Counted from the stretch's first letter, positions 8,745 to 18,771 are shown. The stretch: DNA of 64,000 nucleotides from Streptomyces sp. 6-11-2 (GCF_006540305.1 NZ_BJOR01000001.1:1860001-1924000), one strand, 5' to 3'. Notes: a model not told the origin generated them from the sequence alone. A program made the numbers and translations.

Positions 8745-8774
8745 TCTGGGCGGGTGCGTCGGCACCCGCCCAGA
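8745..8774 (+). terminator. Terminator after the VOC gene
   Basis: A perfect 13-bp stem (8745-8757 with 8762-8774) and a GTCG tetraloop, 28 bases after the stop codon. Confidence 0.75.
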
Positions 8775-8847
8775 CTCATGCCAACCCGTTGAAACATTCA
8801 CCTAGTTAATAATGAGGTAAAGTCAACGCCGCTGAGGGGCTGACGGA

Positions 8848-8875
8848 TTGACACTCCCGCCGGAGCGCTTATAAA
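8848..8875 (+). promoter_or_regulatory. Sigma-70 (HrdB)-type promoter
   Basis: TTGACA at 8848-8853 and TATAAA at 8870-8875 with a 16-nt spacer, close to the bacterial consensus and unusual in this G+C-rich sequence. It lies about 80 bases upstream of the LAETG protein gene. Confidence 0.7.
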
Positions 8876-8955
8876 CCTGAGCCTCCTGGGGTTACTGGGA
8901 GCTCAGCTTCGTCGTTGCCTCAACACCCCTCAAACCCCCCGCAATTGGGCATCCC

Positions 8956-9708
8956 GTGAAGGGCAAAGTGGCCATCTTGTCCATATCCCGTCGTACCGCA
9001 CGCACCGTGCGCATCCTCGGTGTCGCCTCCGCGTCCGCCGCTCTCGCTCTCGGCGCCGCGGGCAACGCGCTCGCCTGCAACATCAAGGAGTTCTCCGCCG
9101 AAGCCAAGTGCGACGGCGAGAAGGGCGTCATCGTCGTCACCGACAAGGACCCCTCTCGTACCGAGGCCGTCGTCTCCGTGTTCCTCCAGAACAACGGCGC
9201 CGACGCCCGCGAGGTCGGTGAGCTCACGGTGAAGGGTTCCCGTGAGGGCACCACGATCACCTTCGCCGAGGACTGGCAGCCGAACGCCACCTACCGCATC
9301 CACGTCAAGGCCGGCAAGGACGGAAAGCTGGTCAACGAGGACATCAAGCCGAACCTGACCACTCCGTCCACGGCTTGCAAGACGGAGACCCCGAGCACTC
9401 CGGCCACGCCGTCGGCGCCGGAGACGCCGGCCCCGTCGGCGACGGAGTCGGAGACTCCGTCCGAGTCGCCGTCGGAGTCGGAGTCGGAGTCCGCGGCCCC
9501 GACCGCGTCCGCCTCGGAGAGCACCACCGCTCCCGCCGGCAGCGAGAACAACGCTCCGTCGCCCGCGGTCGGTGACTCCAACCTCGCCGAGACCGGCGCC
9601 GACTCCAACACCGGCATGATCGCCGGCATCGCGGCCGCCCTGGTCGTCGTCGGCGGTGGCGCGGTCTTCTTCGGCATGCGCCGCCGTGGAGCGAACAGCA
9701 ACCGCTGA
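8956..9708 (+). CDS. Secreted LAETG-anchored cell-surface protein
   Basis: About 250 residues with a GTG start. A basic N terminus and a hydrophobic signal peptide end at an Ala-X-Ala-like site near residue 40. A small folded domain of about 90 residues with two Cys follows. Next comes a Ser/Pro/Thr/Glu-rich spacer (about 135-205), then LAETG, a hydrophobic helix and an Arg-rich tail. This is the layout of substrates of Streptomyces class E sortases, which recognise LAXTG. The folded domain carries no recognised enzymatic motif. The gene has its own strong promoter and a terminator, so it is monocistronic. The function is unknown; a surface-display role is inferred. Confidence 0.9.
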   Translation: MKGKVAILSISRRTARTVRILGVASASAALALGAAGNALACNIKEFSAEAKCDGEKGVIVVTDKDPSRTEAVVSVFLQNNGADAREVGELTVKGSREGTTITFAEDWQPNATYRIHVKAGKDGKLVNEDIKPNLTTPSTACKTETPSTPATPSAPETPAPSATESETPSESPSESESESAAPTASASESTTAPAGSENNAPSPAVGDSNLAETGADSNTGMIAGIAAALVVVGGGAVFFGMRRRGANSNR

Positions 9709-9727
9709 CGCCCCACCAGCGCACCAC

Positions 9728-9763
9728 CCGTGGCCCGCACCCGAACTCGGGGGCGGGCCACGG
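9728..9763. terminator. Bidirectional terminator between convergent genes
   Basis: An 11-bp stem (9728-9738 with 9753-9763) whose loop can pair further. It lies between the stop codons of the LAETG gene (plus) and the maleylpyruvate isomerase-family gene (minus). Confidence 0.7.
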
Positions 9764-9767
9764 TCGT

Positions 9768-10565
9768 TCACCCGAAGGTCGCTTGCGTCAGCCAGAACTC
9801 CAGCAGCTCCCGCTCGCCGAGTACCTCCAGCTCGGGACTGTCCAGGGGCAGCCGGCTGTAGAACGCGAGCAGCACGGAGGTGAGCGGCCCGCGCAGGGCG
9901 ACGGCCGCCTTCTCGTGACCGCGGCGCCAGGTGACGCCCTCCTCGGTCAGCTCGATGACCCACTCGGCGTTCAGCCCGGGATCGCCGTCGGTGGCGTGCA
10001 GATGGATGCTGCGGCCCGGACCGCGCAGCTCCGGGGCATCCGGGGTCGCCTTCTTCCGCTGGATGAACTCCACGATCTGAAGCCACTCGTCGACGGCGTC
10101 GGCGGCCACGTCCGCGGCGACCTCGTAGGGCCGGCCCGCGGCAAGCGCCGCGTCGGCACGGTGGATCGTGATCTCGTGGGTCATACGACGGGCCCAGAAG
10201 CCGGTGTCGAGGATCCCGGCCCAGGTCCACACCTTCGTGTCGGGTCCGGCCTCGCGGAGGGTGTCGACGACCGTCCGGCCGGTCTCCGCCAGCCAGGCGT
10301 CCAGCGCGGCCGGGTCGCCCTGCTCCTTCGGCCCCTTGGCGAGCGGGACCGCGTCGTCCGGGAGGTTCTCCAGCGCGCGGGTCCGGACCAGCGCCTCCAC
10401 CCAGCGCAGGGCCCCGCCCATGTGCCGTACGAGCTCCTCCAGCGTCCAGTCCGGACAGGTCGGAACGGTGCCGGACAGATCGGCGCCGGAGGCGAGCAGG
10501 GAGCGCAACTCGTCGACTTGGTAAGCGATTTCGTCACAGTAACGGTCGTAGGAAAGCAGCGTCAT
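9768..10565 (-). CDS. Maleylpyruvate isomerase / mycothiol-dependent family protein
   Basis: 265 residues. The N-terminal domain has the DinB-like four-helix layout with the CPDWTLEELVRHMGG segment, and the MTHEITIHRADA motif supplies metal-ligand His residues. The C-terminal part is the small alpha/beta domain usual in mycothiol-dependent maleylpyruvate isomerase-like proteins. Members of the family use mycothiol as cofactor, but most, including this one, have no known substrate. It lies 9 bases downstream of the thiamine-transporter ATPase gene on the same strand and may be transcribed with it. Confidence 0.85.
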   Translation of the reverse strand: MTLLSYDRYCDEIAYQVDELRSLLASGADLSGTVPTCPDWTLEELVRHMGGALRWVEALVRTRALENLPDDAVPLAKGPKEQGDPAALDAWLAETGRTVVDTLREAGPDTKVWTWAGILDTGFWARRMTHEITIHRADAALAAGRPYEVAADVAADAVDEWLQIVEFIQRKKATPDAPELRGPGRSIHLHATDGDPGLNAEWVIELTEEGVTWRRGHEKAAVALRGPLTSVLLAFYSRLPLDSPELEVLGERELLEFWLTQATFG

Positions 10566-10574
10566 GACCGCACA

Positions 10575-11609
10575 CTAGGTGCCCTGTGGTCGATCGAGCA
10601 CCACGATTTCGGTCGTGTCGAACTCCACGGCCACCTCGTCCCCGACCTCCGGTGCCGCGCGCAGGGCGCAGGCGGCTTCCAGGCGGGGGGCGTTGTCGGG
10701 CTGGAGGTGGACGGTGACGTGGGTGCCCTTGAAGGTGCGGGCGGTCACCGTGCAGGGCAGTCCCTCGGCGGCGGGGACGAGGCGGACTCCGGCGGGCCGG
10801 ACGAGGAGGGTGCGGGTGCCCTGGGCCGAGCCGTCGGGGACCGGCACCTTGCCCCACGGGGTGACCGCGACCTCGCCGTCCACGTTCGCCTCCAGCACGT
10901 TCTCGAAGCCGAGGAATCGGGCCACGAAGGCGTCCGCCGGCCGCTGCCACACCTCGAGCGGCGTGCCCCACTGGGCGATCCGGCCGTCCCGCATCACCAC
11001 GACCCGGTCGGCGAGGGCGAAGGCCTCGCCCTGATCGTGCGTGACGGCGAGCACGGTGGTGCCCAACCGCCCGAACAGCTCCCGCAGTTCGACGACGAGA
11101 CGCTCCCGCAGCGAGCGGTCGAGCTGGCCGAGGGGCTCGTCCAGCATCAGCAGCCGCGGCCGGGGGGCGAGCGCACGGGCGAGGGCCACCCGCTGCTGCT
11201 CCCCGCCGGAGAGCGCGGCCACGGCCCGCTGCCCGGCGCCGGGCAGCCCGACCAGCTCCAGCAACTCCCCCACGCGGGCGTCCCGTTCACTCCTCGGGGC
11301 GCCCTGCATACGCAGCCCGAAGCCGACGTTTCCGGCCACGTCCCGCTGCGGGAACAGCTGGTGGTCCTGGAACATCAGCCCGACCTCGCGCCGGTGCACC
11401 GGTACCCCAGCCTGGTCCCGCCCGTCCAGCAGCACCCGCCCGGAGTCCAGCGGCTGAAGCCCGGCCACCGCGCGCAGCAGCGTCGACTTGCCGCTGCCGC
11501 TGGGCCCGAGCACGCACACGATCTCGTGCTCCGCGACCGACAGGCCGACCGCGTCCAGCGCGGCCCGCCCGCCGAAGCGCACGGTCGCGGCCTCAAGGCT
11601 CAGCAGCAT
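10575..11609 (-). CDS. Thiamine ABC transporter ATP-binding protein
   Basis: 344 residues. Walker A GPSGSGKST is near residue 35, followed by the Q-loop, signature LSGGEQQRVALARAL, Walker B LLMLDEPLGQLD and switch VTHDQGEA. The C-terminal TOBE-like regulatory domain of about 110 residues places it in the iron/thiamine/sulfate importer class. Its ATG directly abuts the permease stop. The TPP riboswitch at the head of the operon identifies the cargo as thiamine or a thiamine precursor. Confidence 0.9.
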   Translation of the reverse strand: MLLSLEAATVRFGGRAALDAVGLSVAEHEIVCVLGPSGSGKSTLLRAVAGLQPLDSGRVLLDGRDQAGVPVHRREVGLMFQDHQLFPQRDVAGNVGFGLRMQGAPRSERDARVGELLELVGLPGAGQRAVAALSGGEQQRVALARALAPRPRLLMLDEPLGQLDRSLRERLVVELRELFGRLGTTVLAVTHDQGEAFALADRVVVMRDGRIAQWGTPLEVWQRPADAFVARFLGFENVLEANVDGEVAVTPWGKVPVPDGSAQGTRTLLVRPAGVRLVPAAEGLPCTVTARTFKGTHVTVHLQPDNAPRLEAACALRAAPEVGDEVAVEFDTTEIVVLDRPQGT

Positions 11610-13295
11610 CTAGAACTCCCCGCTCCGGTCGGTGCGCAGCCGCTCCAGCACCAGCAGCGCCACCGCGCACACCACCATCAGAATCGTCGACAGGGCCATC
11701 GCCTGGCCGTAGTTGAGGTCCCCGGGCCGGCCGATCAGCCGGGCCACGGCGACCGGCAGCGTCGGGTTGTCGGGCCGCGCGATGAACACGGTCGCCCCGA
11801 ACTCCCCCAGTGACACCGCGAAGGCGAACCCGGCGGCGATGAGCAGCGCCCGCCGCACCAGGAGCAGGTCGACCTCCCGCCACACCCGCCACGGCGAGGC
11901 CCCGAGCACGGCCGCCGCCTCCCGCAGCCGTGCGTCCACCGCGCGCAGCACGGGCAGCATGGTCCGTACGACGAAGGGCACGCCGACCAGGGCCTGCGCG
12001 AGCGGGACCAGGATCCAGGACTGCCTCAGGTCCAGCGGCGGGCGGTCCAGGGCGATCAGGAAGCCGAAGCCGACGGTCACCGCGGAGACCCCGAGCGGCA
12101 GCATCAGGAGCGCGTCGAAGCCGCGTACGAGCCGGCCCGCGTCACGGCGGGTGAGGGCCGCGGCGGCGTGAGCGCCGATCACCACGGCGATGGCTGTCGC
12201 CGCGGCGGCATAGCTCAGGGAGGTACCGACGGCGTCGATCGGCGCGACCAGGAAGGTGCCGCCGTCCGCGTTCGTCAGCGCCCGGTAGTAGCCGAACCCT
12301 GGCGCGGTGAGCGACCGCTGCACCAGCACGGCGAGCGGCAGCACGAGGAGGACGGCGACGGTGGCGAGGACCCCGGCCAGCAGCGTCCACTGCCCGGCGC
12401 CGCGCGGCCGGCGGGCGGTCAGCGAGGCGTCGACCAGCTTCAGCGCGGTCTCCCGGCGCCGCACGGTCCAGGCGTGCACCGCGAGGATCGCGCCCACCGC
12501 GGCGAACTGGAGGATCGTCAGGACCGCGGCGGTGGCCAGGTCGAAGATCTCGGACGTCTGCCGGTAGATCTCCACCTCGAGGGTGGAGAAGGTCGGGCCG
12601 CCGAGGATCTGCACCACACCGAAGGAGGTGAACGTGAACAGGAAGACCATGAGTGCGGCGGCGGCGACCGCGGGCGCGAGCGCGGGCAGGGTGACCTTGC
12701 GCCAGGCGGCGAGCGGCGAGGCGCCGAGCATCCGGGCCGCCTCCTCCTGGCGCGGGTCGAGTCCCGCCCACAGGCCGCCCACGGTCCGTACGACGACGGC
12801 GTAGTTGAAGAAGACGTGGGCGAGCAGGATCGCCCAGACCGTGGTGTCCAGCCGTACGCCCCACAGTTCGTCGAGCAGGCCGCCGCGCCCGACCAGCGCG
12901 AGGAACGCGGTGCCGACCACGACCGTGGGCAGCACGAACGGCACGGTGACGACGGCCCGCAGGACCTGCCGGCCGGGGAAGTCGAGGCGCGCGAAGACAT
13001 AGGCGCCGGGCAGGGCCACGAGCAGGGTGAGCGCGGTGGAGGCGAGCGCCTGCCAGGTGGTGAACCACAGCACGTGCCGGATGTCGGACTGCCCGAGCAC
13101 ATCGGCGATCCGCCCCAACCGCCAGGCCCCGTCGGCCTCCAGACCGCGCCGGACGATCGCGGCCACGGGATAGGCGAAGAACGCCGCGAAGAACGCGACG
13201 GGCACGGCCATGAGACCGAGCCGCGCCGCGTTCCCCGTACGGCGGCCGCGTCGGCGGCCTACCTGAGGACGAGCGAGGTCCACGACTTGACCCAC
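11610..13295 (-). CDS. thiP: Thiamine ABC transporter permease (two-domain ThiP/FbpB type)
   Basis: 561 residues, the size of fused double permeases. There are two homologous halves of about six membrane segments each. Each has the EAA-type loop that contacts the ATPase: EEAARMLGASPLAAW in the first half and REAAAVLGASPWRVW in the second. The start overlaps the end of the binding-protein gene by about 37 bases; GTG codons a little downstream are alternatives. It forms a three-gene operon with the binding protein and the ATPase. Confidence 0.9.
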   Translation of the reverse strand: MGQVVDLARPQVGRRRGRRTGNAARLGLMAVPVAFFAAFFAYPVAAIVRRGLEADGAWRLGRIADVLGQSDIRHVLWFTTWQALASTALTLLVALPGAYVFARLDFPGRQVLRAVVTVPFVLPTVVVGTAFLALVGRGGLLDELWGVRLDTTVWAILLAHVFFNYAVVVRTVGGLWAGLDPRQEEAARMLGASPLAAWRKVTLPALAPAVAAAALMVFLFTFTSFGVVQILGGPTFSTLEVEIYRQTSEIFDLATAAVLTILQFAAVGAILAVHAWTVRRRETALKLVDASLTARRPRGAGQWTLLAGVLATVAVLLVLPLAVLVQRSLTAPGFGYYRALTNADGGTFLVAPIDAVGTSLSYAAAATAIAVVIGAHAAAALTRRDAGRLVRGFDALLMLPLGVSAVTVGFGFLIALDRPPLDLRQSWILVPLAQALVGVPFVVRTMLPVLRAVDARLREAAAVLGASPWRVWREVDLLLVRRALLIAAGFAFAVSLGEFGATVFIARPDNPTLPVAVARLIGRPGDLNYGQAMALSTILMVVCAVALLVLERLRTDRSGEF

Positions 13296-14335
13296 TGGTC
13301 ACGGTTGGCGGCGATCTTGGCGGGGGCCATGGTCCCGGGGTTCTTGGCCTGGGGGCCGTACTTCGCGAACTCCGGGGGCACCTGGGCGCCTTGGCGCACC
13401 GGGTAGACGAACATGTTCAGCGGCATGTCGTCCTGGAACTTCTTGGTGATCAGGAAGTCCAGGAGGGCCTTGCCCCCTTCGGTGTTCCCGGCGTTGGCGA
13501 GCAGTCCTGCGTACTCGACCTGGCGGAAGCAGGTGCCCTGCACGACGCCGGTCGGCGCGGTCTTCGGCCGCGGGTCGGCGTAGATGACCTCGGCGGGCGG
13601 CGAGGAGGCGTAGGAGACGACGAGGGGACGGTCGCCCTTGGCCTTCCTGCCGCCGGCCGAGCCGGAGAACTCCTGGTTGTAGGCCTGCTCCCAGCCGTCG
13701 ACGACCTTGACGCCGTTGGCCTTGAGCTTCTTCCAGTAGTCCTGCCAGCCCTTGTCCCCGTACTGGGCGGCGGTGCCGAGCAGGAAGCCGAGGCCGGGCG
13801 AGGAGGTGGCGGCGTTCTCGGTGACGAGGAGGTTCTTGTACTCCGGCTCGACCAGGTCGTCGAACGAGGCGGGCGGGGTCAGCTTGTGGTCGGCGAAGTA
13901 CTTCTTGTCGTAGTTGACGCAGATGTCGCCGGTGTCGATGGGCGTGACCCGGTGCTTCGCCTCGTCGACGCGGTACTGCGGCAGGATCAGGTCCGAACCC
14001 TTCGGCTCGTACGACTGGAACAGCCCGTTGTCCAGGGCGCGGGACAGCAGCGTGTTGTCGACGCCGAAGAAGACGTCGCCCTGCGGGTTGCCCTTGGTGA
14101 GGATGGCCTTGTTGACGGCCTGGCCGGCGTCGCCGTCCTCGAGGACCTTGACCTTGTAGCCGGAGGTCTTCTCGAAGTCCGCGATGACGCTCTTGGACGC
14201 GGCCCACGAGTTGTGGCTGACCAGGGTCACCGTTCTGGAGCCGGCCGAACTCTTCCCGCCCGGCGACGAACCGCACGCCGACAGCGTGACCAGGCCGAGC
14301 CCGACCGCCACGGCGGCGAACGTCTTGGTGTGCAC
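13259..14335 (-). CDS. thiB: Thiamine ABC transporter substrate-binding lipoprotein
   Basis: 358 residues. The GTG at 14333-14335 is chosen because a perfect AGGAGG lies 7 bases upstream. A signal peptide with a lipobox (TLSACGSS) precedes a type 2 periplasmic-binding fold of the thiamine-binding TbpA class, with the segments VTLVSHNSW, DVFFGVDNT and WQDYWKKL. It delivers thiamine or a phosphate ester to the permease. It is the first gene of the operon, and the TPP riboswitch sits in its leader. Confidence 0.9.
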   Translation of the reverse strand: MHTKTFAAVAVGLGLVTLSACGSSPGGKSSAGSRTVTLVSHNSWAASKSVIADFEKTSGYKVKVLEDGDAGQAVNKAILTKGNPQGDVFFGVDNTLLSRALDNGLFQSYEPKGSDLILPQYRVDEAKHRVTPIDTGDICVNYDKKYFADHKLTPPASFDDLVEPEYKNLLVTENAATSSPGLGFLLGTAAQYGDKGWQDYWKKLKANGVKVVDGWEQAYNQEFSGSAGGRKAKGDRPLVVSYASSPPAEVIYADPRPKTAPTGVVQGTCFRQVEYAGLLANAGNTEGGKALLDFLITKKFQDDMPLNMFVYPVRQGAQVPPEFAKYGPQAKNPGTMAPAKIAANRDQWVKSWTSLVLR

Positions 14336-14371
14336 TGAAGTCCTCCTGGGGGTTGGCCAGGAAGAGACGCG

Positions 14372-14409
14372 GCCCTGCCCGGGATCCGCGAGGGACACCC
14401 GGGCAGGGC
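14372..14409 (-). terminator. Riboswitch expression-platform hairpin
   Basis: A perfect 12-bp inverted repeat (14372-14383 with 14398-14409) and a 14-nt loop, lying between the TPP aptamer and the ribosome site of thiB. The position fits a regulated transcription terminator. The short pyrimidine run after it is weak, so whether it acts on transcription or translation is open. Confidence 0.65.
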
Positions 14410-14428
14410 ACAACAGCTTGAGTGATGA

Positions 14429-14517
14429 CCGAACTTCCTACCCAGAATGACCTGGGCGAGGTTCAGAGGGTCTGCGGCCGGTGCCGCACTCTCAGCGCTG
14501 TGGCGCTCCCCTGTCGG
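14429..14517 (-). ncRNA. TPP riboswitch (THI element)
   Basis: On the minus strand this 89-nt element has the conserved TPP-aptamer words in order: GGGGAGC, CTGAGAGTG, ACCCTCTGAACCT and GGGTAGGAAG, closed by a CCGA/TCGG P1 stem. The CTGAGA and TGAACCT words form the pyrimidine-sensing and core-junction parts of the family. It lies about 95 bases upstream of the thiamine-binding-protein gene. High thiamine pyrophosphate is expected to switch the transporter operon off. Confidence 0.92.
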
Positions 14518-14554
14518 AATATGAAGATGTGTGCGGTATCAGCCTACCGTCCGG

Positions 14555-15661
14555 CTACCTTTCGGTGGCAGCCAGCTGACCGCAGGCGCCGTCGATCTCC
14601 TGACCGCGGGTGTCCCGGATGGTCACCGGCACACCGTGGGCGGCGATCGCCTCGACGAACGCCTTCTCGTCCTCGGGGCGGGACGCGGTCCACTGGGAGC
14701 CGGGCGTCGGGTTCAGCGGGATGAGGTTGACGTGCACCGGCCTGCCCTTGAGCAGCCGGCCGAGCCGGTCGCCGCGCCACGCCTGGTCGTTGATGTCCCG
14801 GATCAGCGCGTACTCGATGGACAGCCGGCGCCCGGACCTGGCGGTGTACTCGAATCCGGCGTCGAGCACCTCCCGCACCTTCCACCGCGTGTTGACCGGG
14901 ACGAGCGTGTCGCGCAGCTCGTCGTCCGGTGCGTGCAGGGAGATGGCGAGGCGGCACTTGAAGCCCTCGTCGGAGAACCGGTGGATGGCCGGGACCAGAC
15001 CCACCGTCGAGACGGTGATCCCGCGCTGGGACAGGCCGAGCCCGTCCGGCTCGGGGTCGGTCAGGGCGCGGATGGCGCCGACGACGCGGTTGTAGTTGGC
15101 GAGCGGCTCGCCCATGCCCATGAAGACGATGTTCGACAGGCGCGCGGGACCACCGGGGACCTCTCCGTCCCGCAGGGCGCGCATCCCGTCCACGATCTGG
15201 TGCACGATCTCGGCGGTCGACAGGTTCCGGTCGAGCCCGGCCTGTCCGGTGGCGCAGAACGGGCAGTTCATGCCGCAGCCCGCCTGCGAGCTGATGCACA
15301 TGGTCACCCGGTCCGGGTAGCGCATGAGCACCGACTCCACGAGCGTGCCGTCGAACAGGCGCCACAGCGTCTTGCGGGTGGTCCCCTCGTCGGTCGACAG
15401 ATGCCGTACGACCGTCATCAGTTCGGGAAGCAGCGCCTCCTGGAGCTTGGCGCGGGATCCGGCGGGGATGTCGGTCCACTGCTCCGGGTCGTGCGCGTAC
15501 CGCGCGAAGTAGTGCTGCGAGAGCTGCTTGGCACGGAACGGCTTCTCGCCGATCGCGGCGACGGCCTCCTTGCGCTCGGCGGGCGACAGGTCGGCAAGGT
15601 GCCGCGGCGGCTTCTTGGCACCGCGCGGGGCGACGAAAGTGAGTTCTCCGGGCTTGGGCAT
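14555..15661 (-). CDS. rlmN: Dual-specificity RNA methyltransferase RlmN
   Basis: 368 residues from the ATG at 15659-15661; the open frame upstream lacks coding character. It is a radical-SAM enzyme with the CGMNCPFC cluster motif (CxxxCxxC), the GMGEPLANY motif and the ISLHAPDD segment. The C-terminal [14 protein letters not shown] contains the second catalytic Cys. The family methylates C2 of A2503 in 23S rRNA and of A37 in some tRNAs. It lies 40 bases upstream of the thiamine riboswitch, so that element is also the end of its transcription unit. Confidence 0.95.
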   Translation of the reverse strand: MPKPGELTFVAPRGAKKPPRHLADLSPAERKEAVAAIGEKPFRAKQLSQHYFARYAHDPEQWTDIPAGSRAKLQEALLPELMTVVRHLSTDEGTTRKTLWRLFDGTLVESVLMRYPDRVTMCISSQAGCGMNCPFCATGQAGLDRNLSTAEIVHQIVDGMRALRDGEVPGGPARLSNIVFMGMGEPLANYNRVVGAIRALTDPEPDGLGLSQRGITVSTVGLVPAIHRFSDEGFKCRLAISLHAPDDELRDTLVPVNTRWKVREVLDAGFEYTARSGRRLSIEYALIRDINDQAWRGDRLGRLLKGRPVHVNLIPLNPTPGSQWTASRPEDEKAFVEAIAAHGVPVTIRDTRGQEIDGACGQLAATER

Positions 15662-15726
15662 GGTGGTACCAGTGTCGCAGATCCACTCGGGTGGCCCGAT
15701 CGGCTGTGGACAGCCGGGGGCCGGGG

Positions 15727-15903
15727 TCAGAAGAGGCCGGCGATCAGTGCGCCGACCCAGGCAGCGTACGTCTTCGTGCGATGCGAGGCACCGCAGTACA
15801 GCCGTGGCTTGCGCCGTCCGTCCTGTTTGAGGAGGGCTTCGCACCATCGGCACCGCAGCTCACCGTGATACGTGCCGTCATCCCCCAGCCGAGCCTGCCC
15901 CAT
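15727..15903 (-). CDS. 58-residue zinc-finger-like small protein
   Basis: A short ORF with an ATG start and TGA stop. The sequence contains CRWC near residue 18 and YCGASH near residue 36, giving a Cys-x2-Cys ... Cys-x3-His arrangement typical of a small zinc finger, within a basic context (GRRKPR). The C terminus ends in a short hydrophobic stretch. There is no good Shine-Dalgarno sequence, which lowers certainty. It lies between cdsA and rlmN, in the same direction, 65 bases before rlmN. The function is unknown; nucleic-acid binding is a guess from composition. Confidence 0.6.
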   Translation of the reverse strand: MGQARLGDDGTYHGELRCRWCEALLKQDGRRKPRLYCGASHRTKTYAAWVGALIAGLF

Positions 15904-15956
15904 GGAGAGGACTTTAACGTCGGGCCCGGCAGGTGGTCCACGCGGTAACGGCGTCG

Positions 15957-15983
15957 AGCCCCCACCCGGCGGGGTGGGGGCTC
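15957..15983 (-). terminator. Terminator after cdsA
   Basis: An 11-bp stem with one bulged G (15957-15967 with 15972-15983) and a GGCG loop, starting 14 bases after the cdsA stop. Confidence 0.7.
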
Positions 15984-15996
15984 GGTGGTCGTGGGC

Positions 15997-17175
15997 TCAG
16001 GCGGAGCCGACGAAGAGGACCAACAGGAGCCAGACCACCGGCGCGGTGGGCAGCAGGGAGTCGAGGCGGTCCATGATGCCCCCGTGGCCCGGGAGCAGGG
16101 TGCCCATGTCCTTGATGCCCAGGTCCCGCTTGATCATGGACTCGCCGAGGTCGCCGAGGGTGGCGGTGGCGGCGACCGCGAGGCCGAGCAGCAGGCCCTG
16201 CCACCAGGCGCCGTCGTCGATCAGGAACTGCATGCACAGCGCGCCGGCCACCATCGCGAAGGCCACCGCGCCCAACAGACCCTCGCGGGTCTTGCCCGGG
16301 CTGATGCGCGGGGCGAGCTTGTGCCGCCCGAAGCGCCAGCCGACGGCGTACGCGCCCGTGTCGCTGACGACCGTGAGCACGAGGAAGGTCAGCACGCGGC
16401 GCGGGCCGTCGTCCGCGGTCAGCATCATCGCGACGAACGTGGCCAGGAACGGCACGTAGAACGCCGCGAAGACGCCGGCCGTGACGTCCTTCAGGTAGCC
16501 CTCCGGCGGTTCCGTCATCCGCCAGACCAGGACCGCGAGCGCGGTCAGCGCCATCGCCACCCAGGCGCCCTCGGCACCCCGGACGTACCCGGCGACCACC
16601 ATGGCCGCACCGCCGACCGCCAGCGGCACGAGCGGCGCCTTGATGCCCTTGCGCTCGTCGAGCCGACTGGTGAGCTCCCACAGGCCGACCACGACCGCGA
16701 TCGCGATGACACCCACGAACACGGCCTTGACGACGAACAGCGACACGACGATCACCGCGCCGAGCCCGAGGCCGACGCCTATGGCGGCGCCCAGGTCGCG
16801 ACCCGCGCTCTTCTTCTGCGGCGCGGGCGCCGGCTGCGGGGCGTCGGGCATGGGCTCCGGATTCTGCGAGGCCGTCCCGTGGGAGGACGGTGTCTGCGGC
16901 GTGTCGAGGGGCCACTGCCGCGACGCTTGGTGCGGCGGCTGAGGCGTGTCGTCGCGGTACGGGGTGCCACCCGGCTGGGCGGCACCCCGATCGTCATCCT
17001 GGTTTCCGCCGTGAGCGGGCACGACGGGCATGGGGCGGGTCCGCTGGGCGTCATGCGCATCGTACGCGGGACCCGGCGGGGCGGTCCCCGGGACGGGTCC
17101 CTGATGGGCGGGTGACCCGTCCGCGGGCCCCCAGTACCCGGCTTGCCGCGGCGCTCCCCAGGAAGTGTCGTTCAT
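15997..17175 (-). CDS. cdsA: Phosphatidate cytidylyltransferase
   Basis: 392 residues. A Pro/Gln/Asp-rich cytoplasmic N terminus of about 125 residues is followed by several membrane segments. The family signature lies near the C terminus: MIKRDLGIKD followed by PGHGGIMDR. It makes CDP-diacylglycerol from phosphatidate and CTP for phospholipid synthesis at the membrane. Its ATG overlaps the frr stop by one base, giving tight translational coupling. The long N-terminal extension is an actinobacterial trait. Confidence 0.95.
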   Translation of the reverse strand: MNDTSWGAPRQAGYWGPADGSPAHQGPVPGTAPPGPAYDAHDAQRTRPMPVVPAHGGNQDDDRGAAQPGGTPYRDDTPQPPHQASRQWPLDTPQTPSSHGTASQNPEPMPDAPQPAPAPQKKSAGRDLGAAIGVGLGLGAVIVVSLFVVKAVFVGVIAIAVVVGLWELTSRLDERKGIKAPLVPLAVGGAAMVVAGYVRGAEGAWVAMALTALAVLVWRMTEPPEGYLKDVTAGVFAAFYVPFLATFVAMMLTADDGPRRVLTFLVLTVVSDTGAYAVGWRFGRHKLAPRISPGKTREGLLGAVAFAMVAGALCMQFLIDDGAWWQGLLLGLAVAATATLGDLGESMIKRDLGIKDMGTLLPGHGGIMDRLDSLLPTAPVVWLLLVLFVGSA

Positions 17176-17732
17176 CAGACTTCGAGCAGCTCCGCTTCCT
17201 TGTGCTTCAGCAGCTCATCCACCTGCGCCACGTACTTCGCGGTGGTGTCGTCGAGCTCCTTCTCCGCACGACGGCCCTCGTCCTCGCCGACCTCGCCGTC
17301 CTTGATCAGCTTGTCGATGGCGTCCTTGGCCTTGCGGCGCACGGAGCGGATGGACACCTTGGCGTCCTCGCCCTTGCCCTTGGCGACCTTGATGTACTCG
17401 CGGCGGCGCTCCTCGGTGAGCTCGGGGAACACCACGCGGATGATGTTGCCGTCGTTGCTCGGGTTGACGCCCAGGTCGGAGTCGCGGATCGCCTGCTCGA
17501 TGTTGCGCAGCGCGGTCTTGTCGAACGGGGTCACGACGGCCATGCGCGGCTCCGGCACGGAGAACGAAGCCAGCTGGTTGATCGGCGTCGGCGCGCCGTA
17601 GTAATCGGCCACGATCTTGTTGAACATCGCCGGGTGCGCACGGCCGGTGCGGATCGCGGCGAAGTCCTCCTTGGCGACCACGACGGCCTTCTCCATCTTC
17701 TCCTCGGCCTCGAGGAGGGTCTCTTCGATCAC
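17175..17732 (-). CDS. frr: Ribosome recycling factor
   Basis: 185 residues, exactly the family's usual size, when the second of two adjacent GTG codons (17730-17732) is used; CAGGAG lies 6 bases upstream. It contains the three-helix bundle sequence with TGRAHPAMF, the domain II region and the C-terminal helix [12 protein letters not shown]. It splits post-termination ribosomes together with EF-G. It sits between pyrH and cdsA in a conserved translation/lipid cluster. Confidence 0.97.
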   Translation of the reverse strand: MIEETLLEAEEKMEKAVVVAKEDFAAIRTGRAHPAMFNKIVADYYGAPTPINQLASFSVPEPRMAVVTPFDKTALRNIEQAIRDSDLGVNPSNDGNIIRVVFPELTEERRREYIKVAKGKGEDAKVSIRSVRRKAKDAIDKLIKDGEVGEDEGRRAEKELDDTTAKYVAQVDELLKHKEAELLEV

Positions 17733-17922
17733 CACTTGCTCCTGCGTGTCTTGAGTAGGCCCGGCCGCGGTTTCCCTGTCGGGTCCGGCGGCCGGCTTCG
17801 TCGCGTCTTCTTCCTGCACGGTTCCCGACCGGCAGCACATTGTCCATCCCCCGGCCAGGGTCCGTCCCGTCCGTCGCCCGGACAGGTCCCTTTCCGGCTT
17901 CCCGCGGTGCGGGGACCGCCGG

Positions 17923-18696
<774 letters not shown>

Positions 18697-18720
18697 TTAT
18701 ACGTGGTGCACATGCGAAGA

Positions 18721-18771
18721 AGGCCATTGCCGGTGGGGCGTGTTTCGCATCCCATGCAGCGGCAATGGCCT
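18721..18771 (-). terminator. Terminator between tsf and pyrH
   Basis: A perfect 12-bp stem (18721-18732 with 18760-18771) with a 27-nt loop that can fold further. It lies about 120 bases past the tsf stop. Confidence 0.65.

Noticed and set aside
15662..15853. N-terminal extension of RlmN upstream of the ATG at 15661
   Set aside because: The extension lacks family similarity and overlaps the separate 58-residue ORF; the chosen start gives the usual RlmN length.
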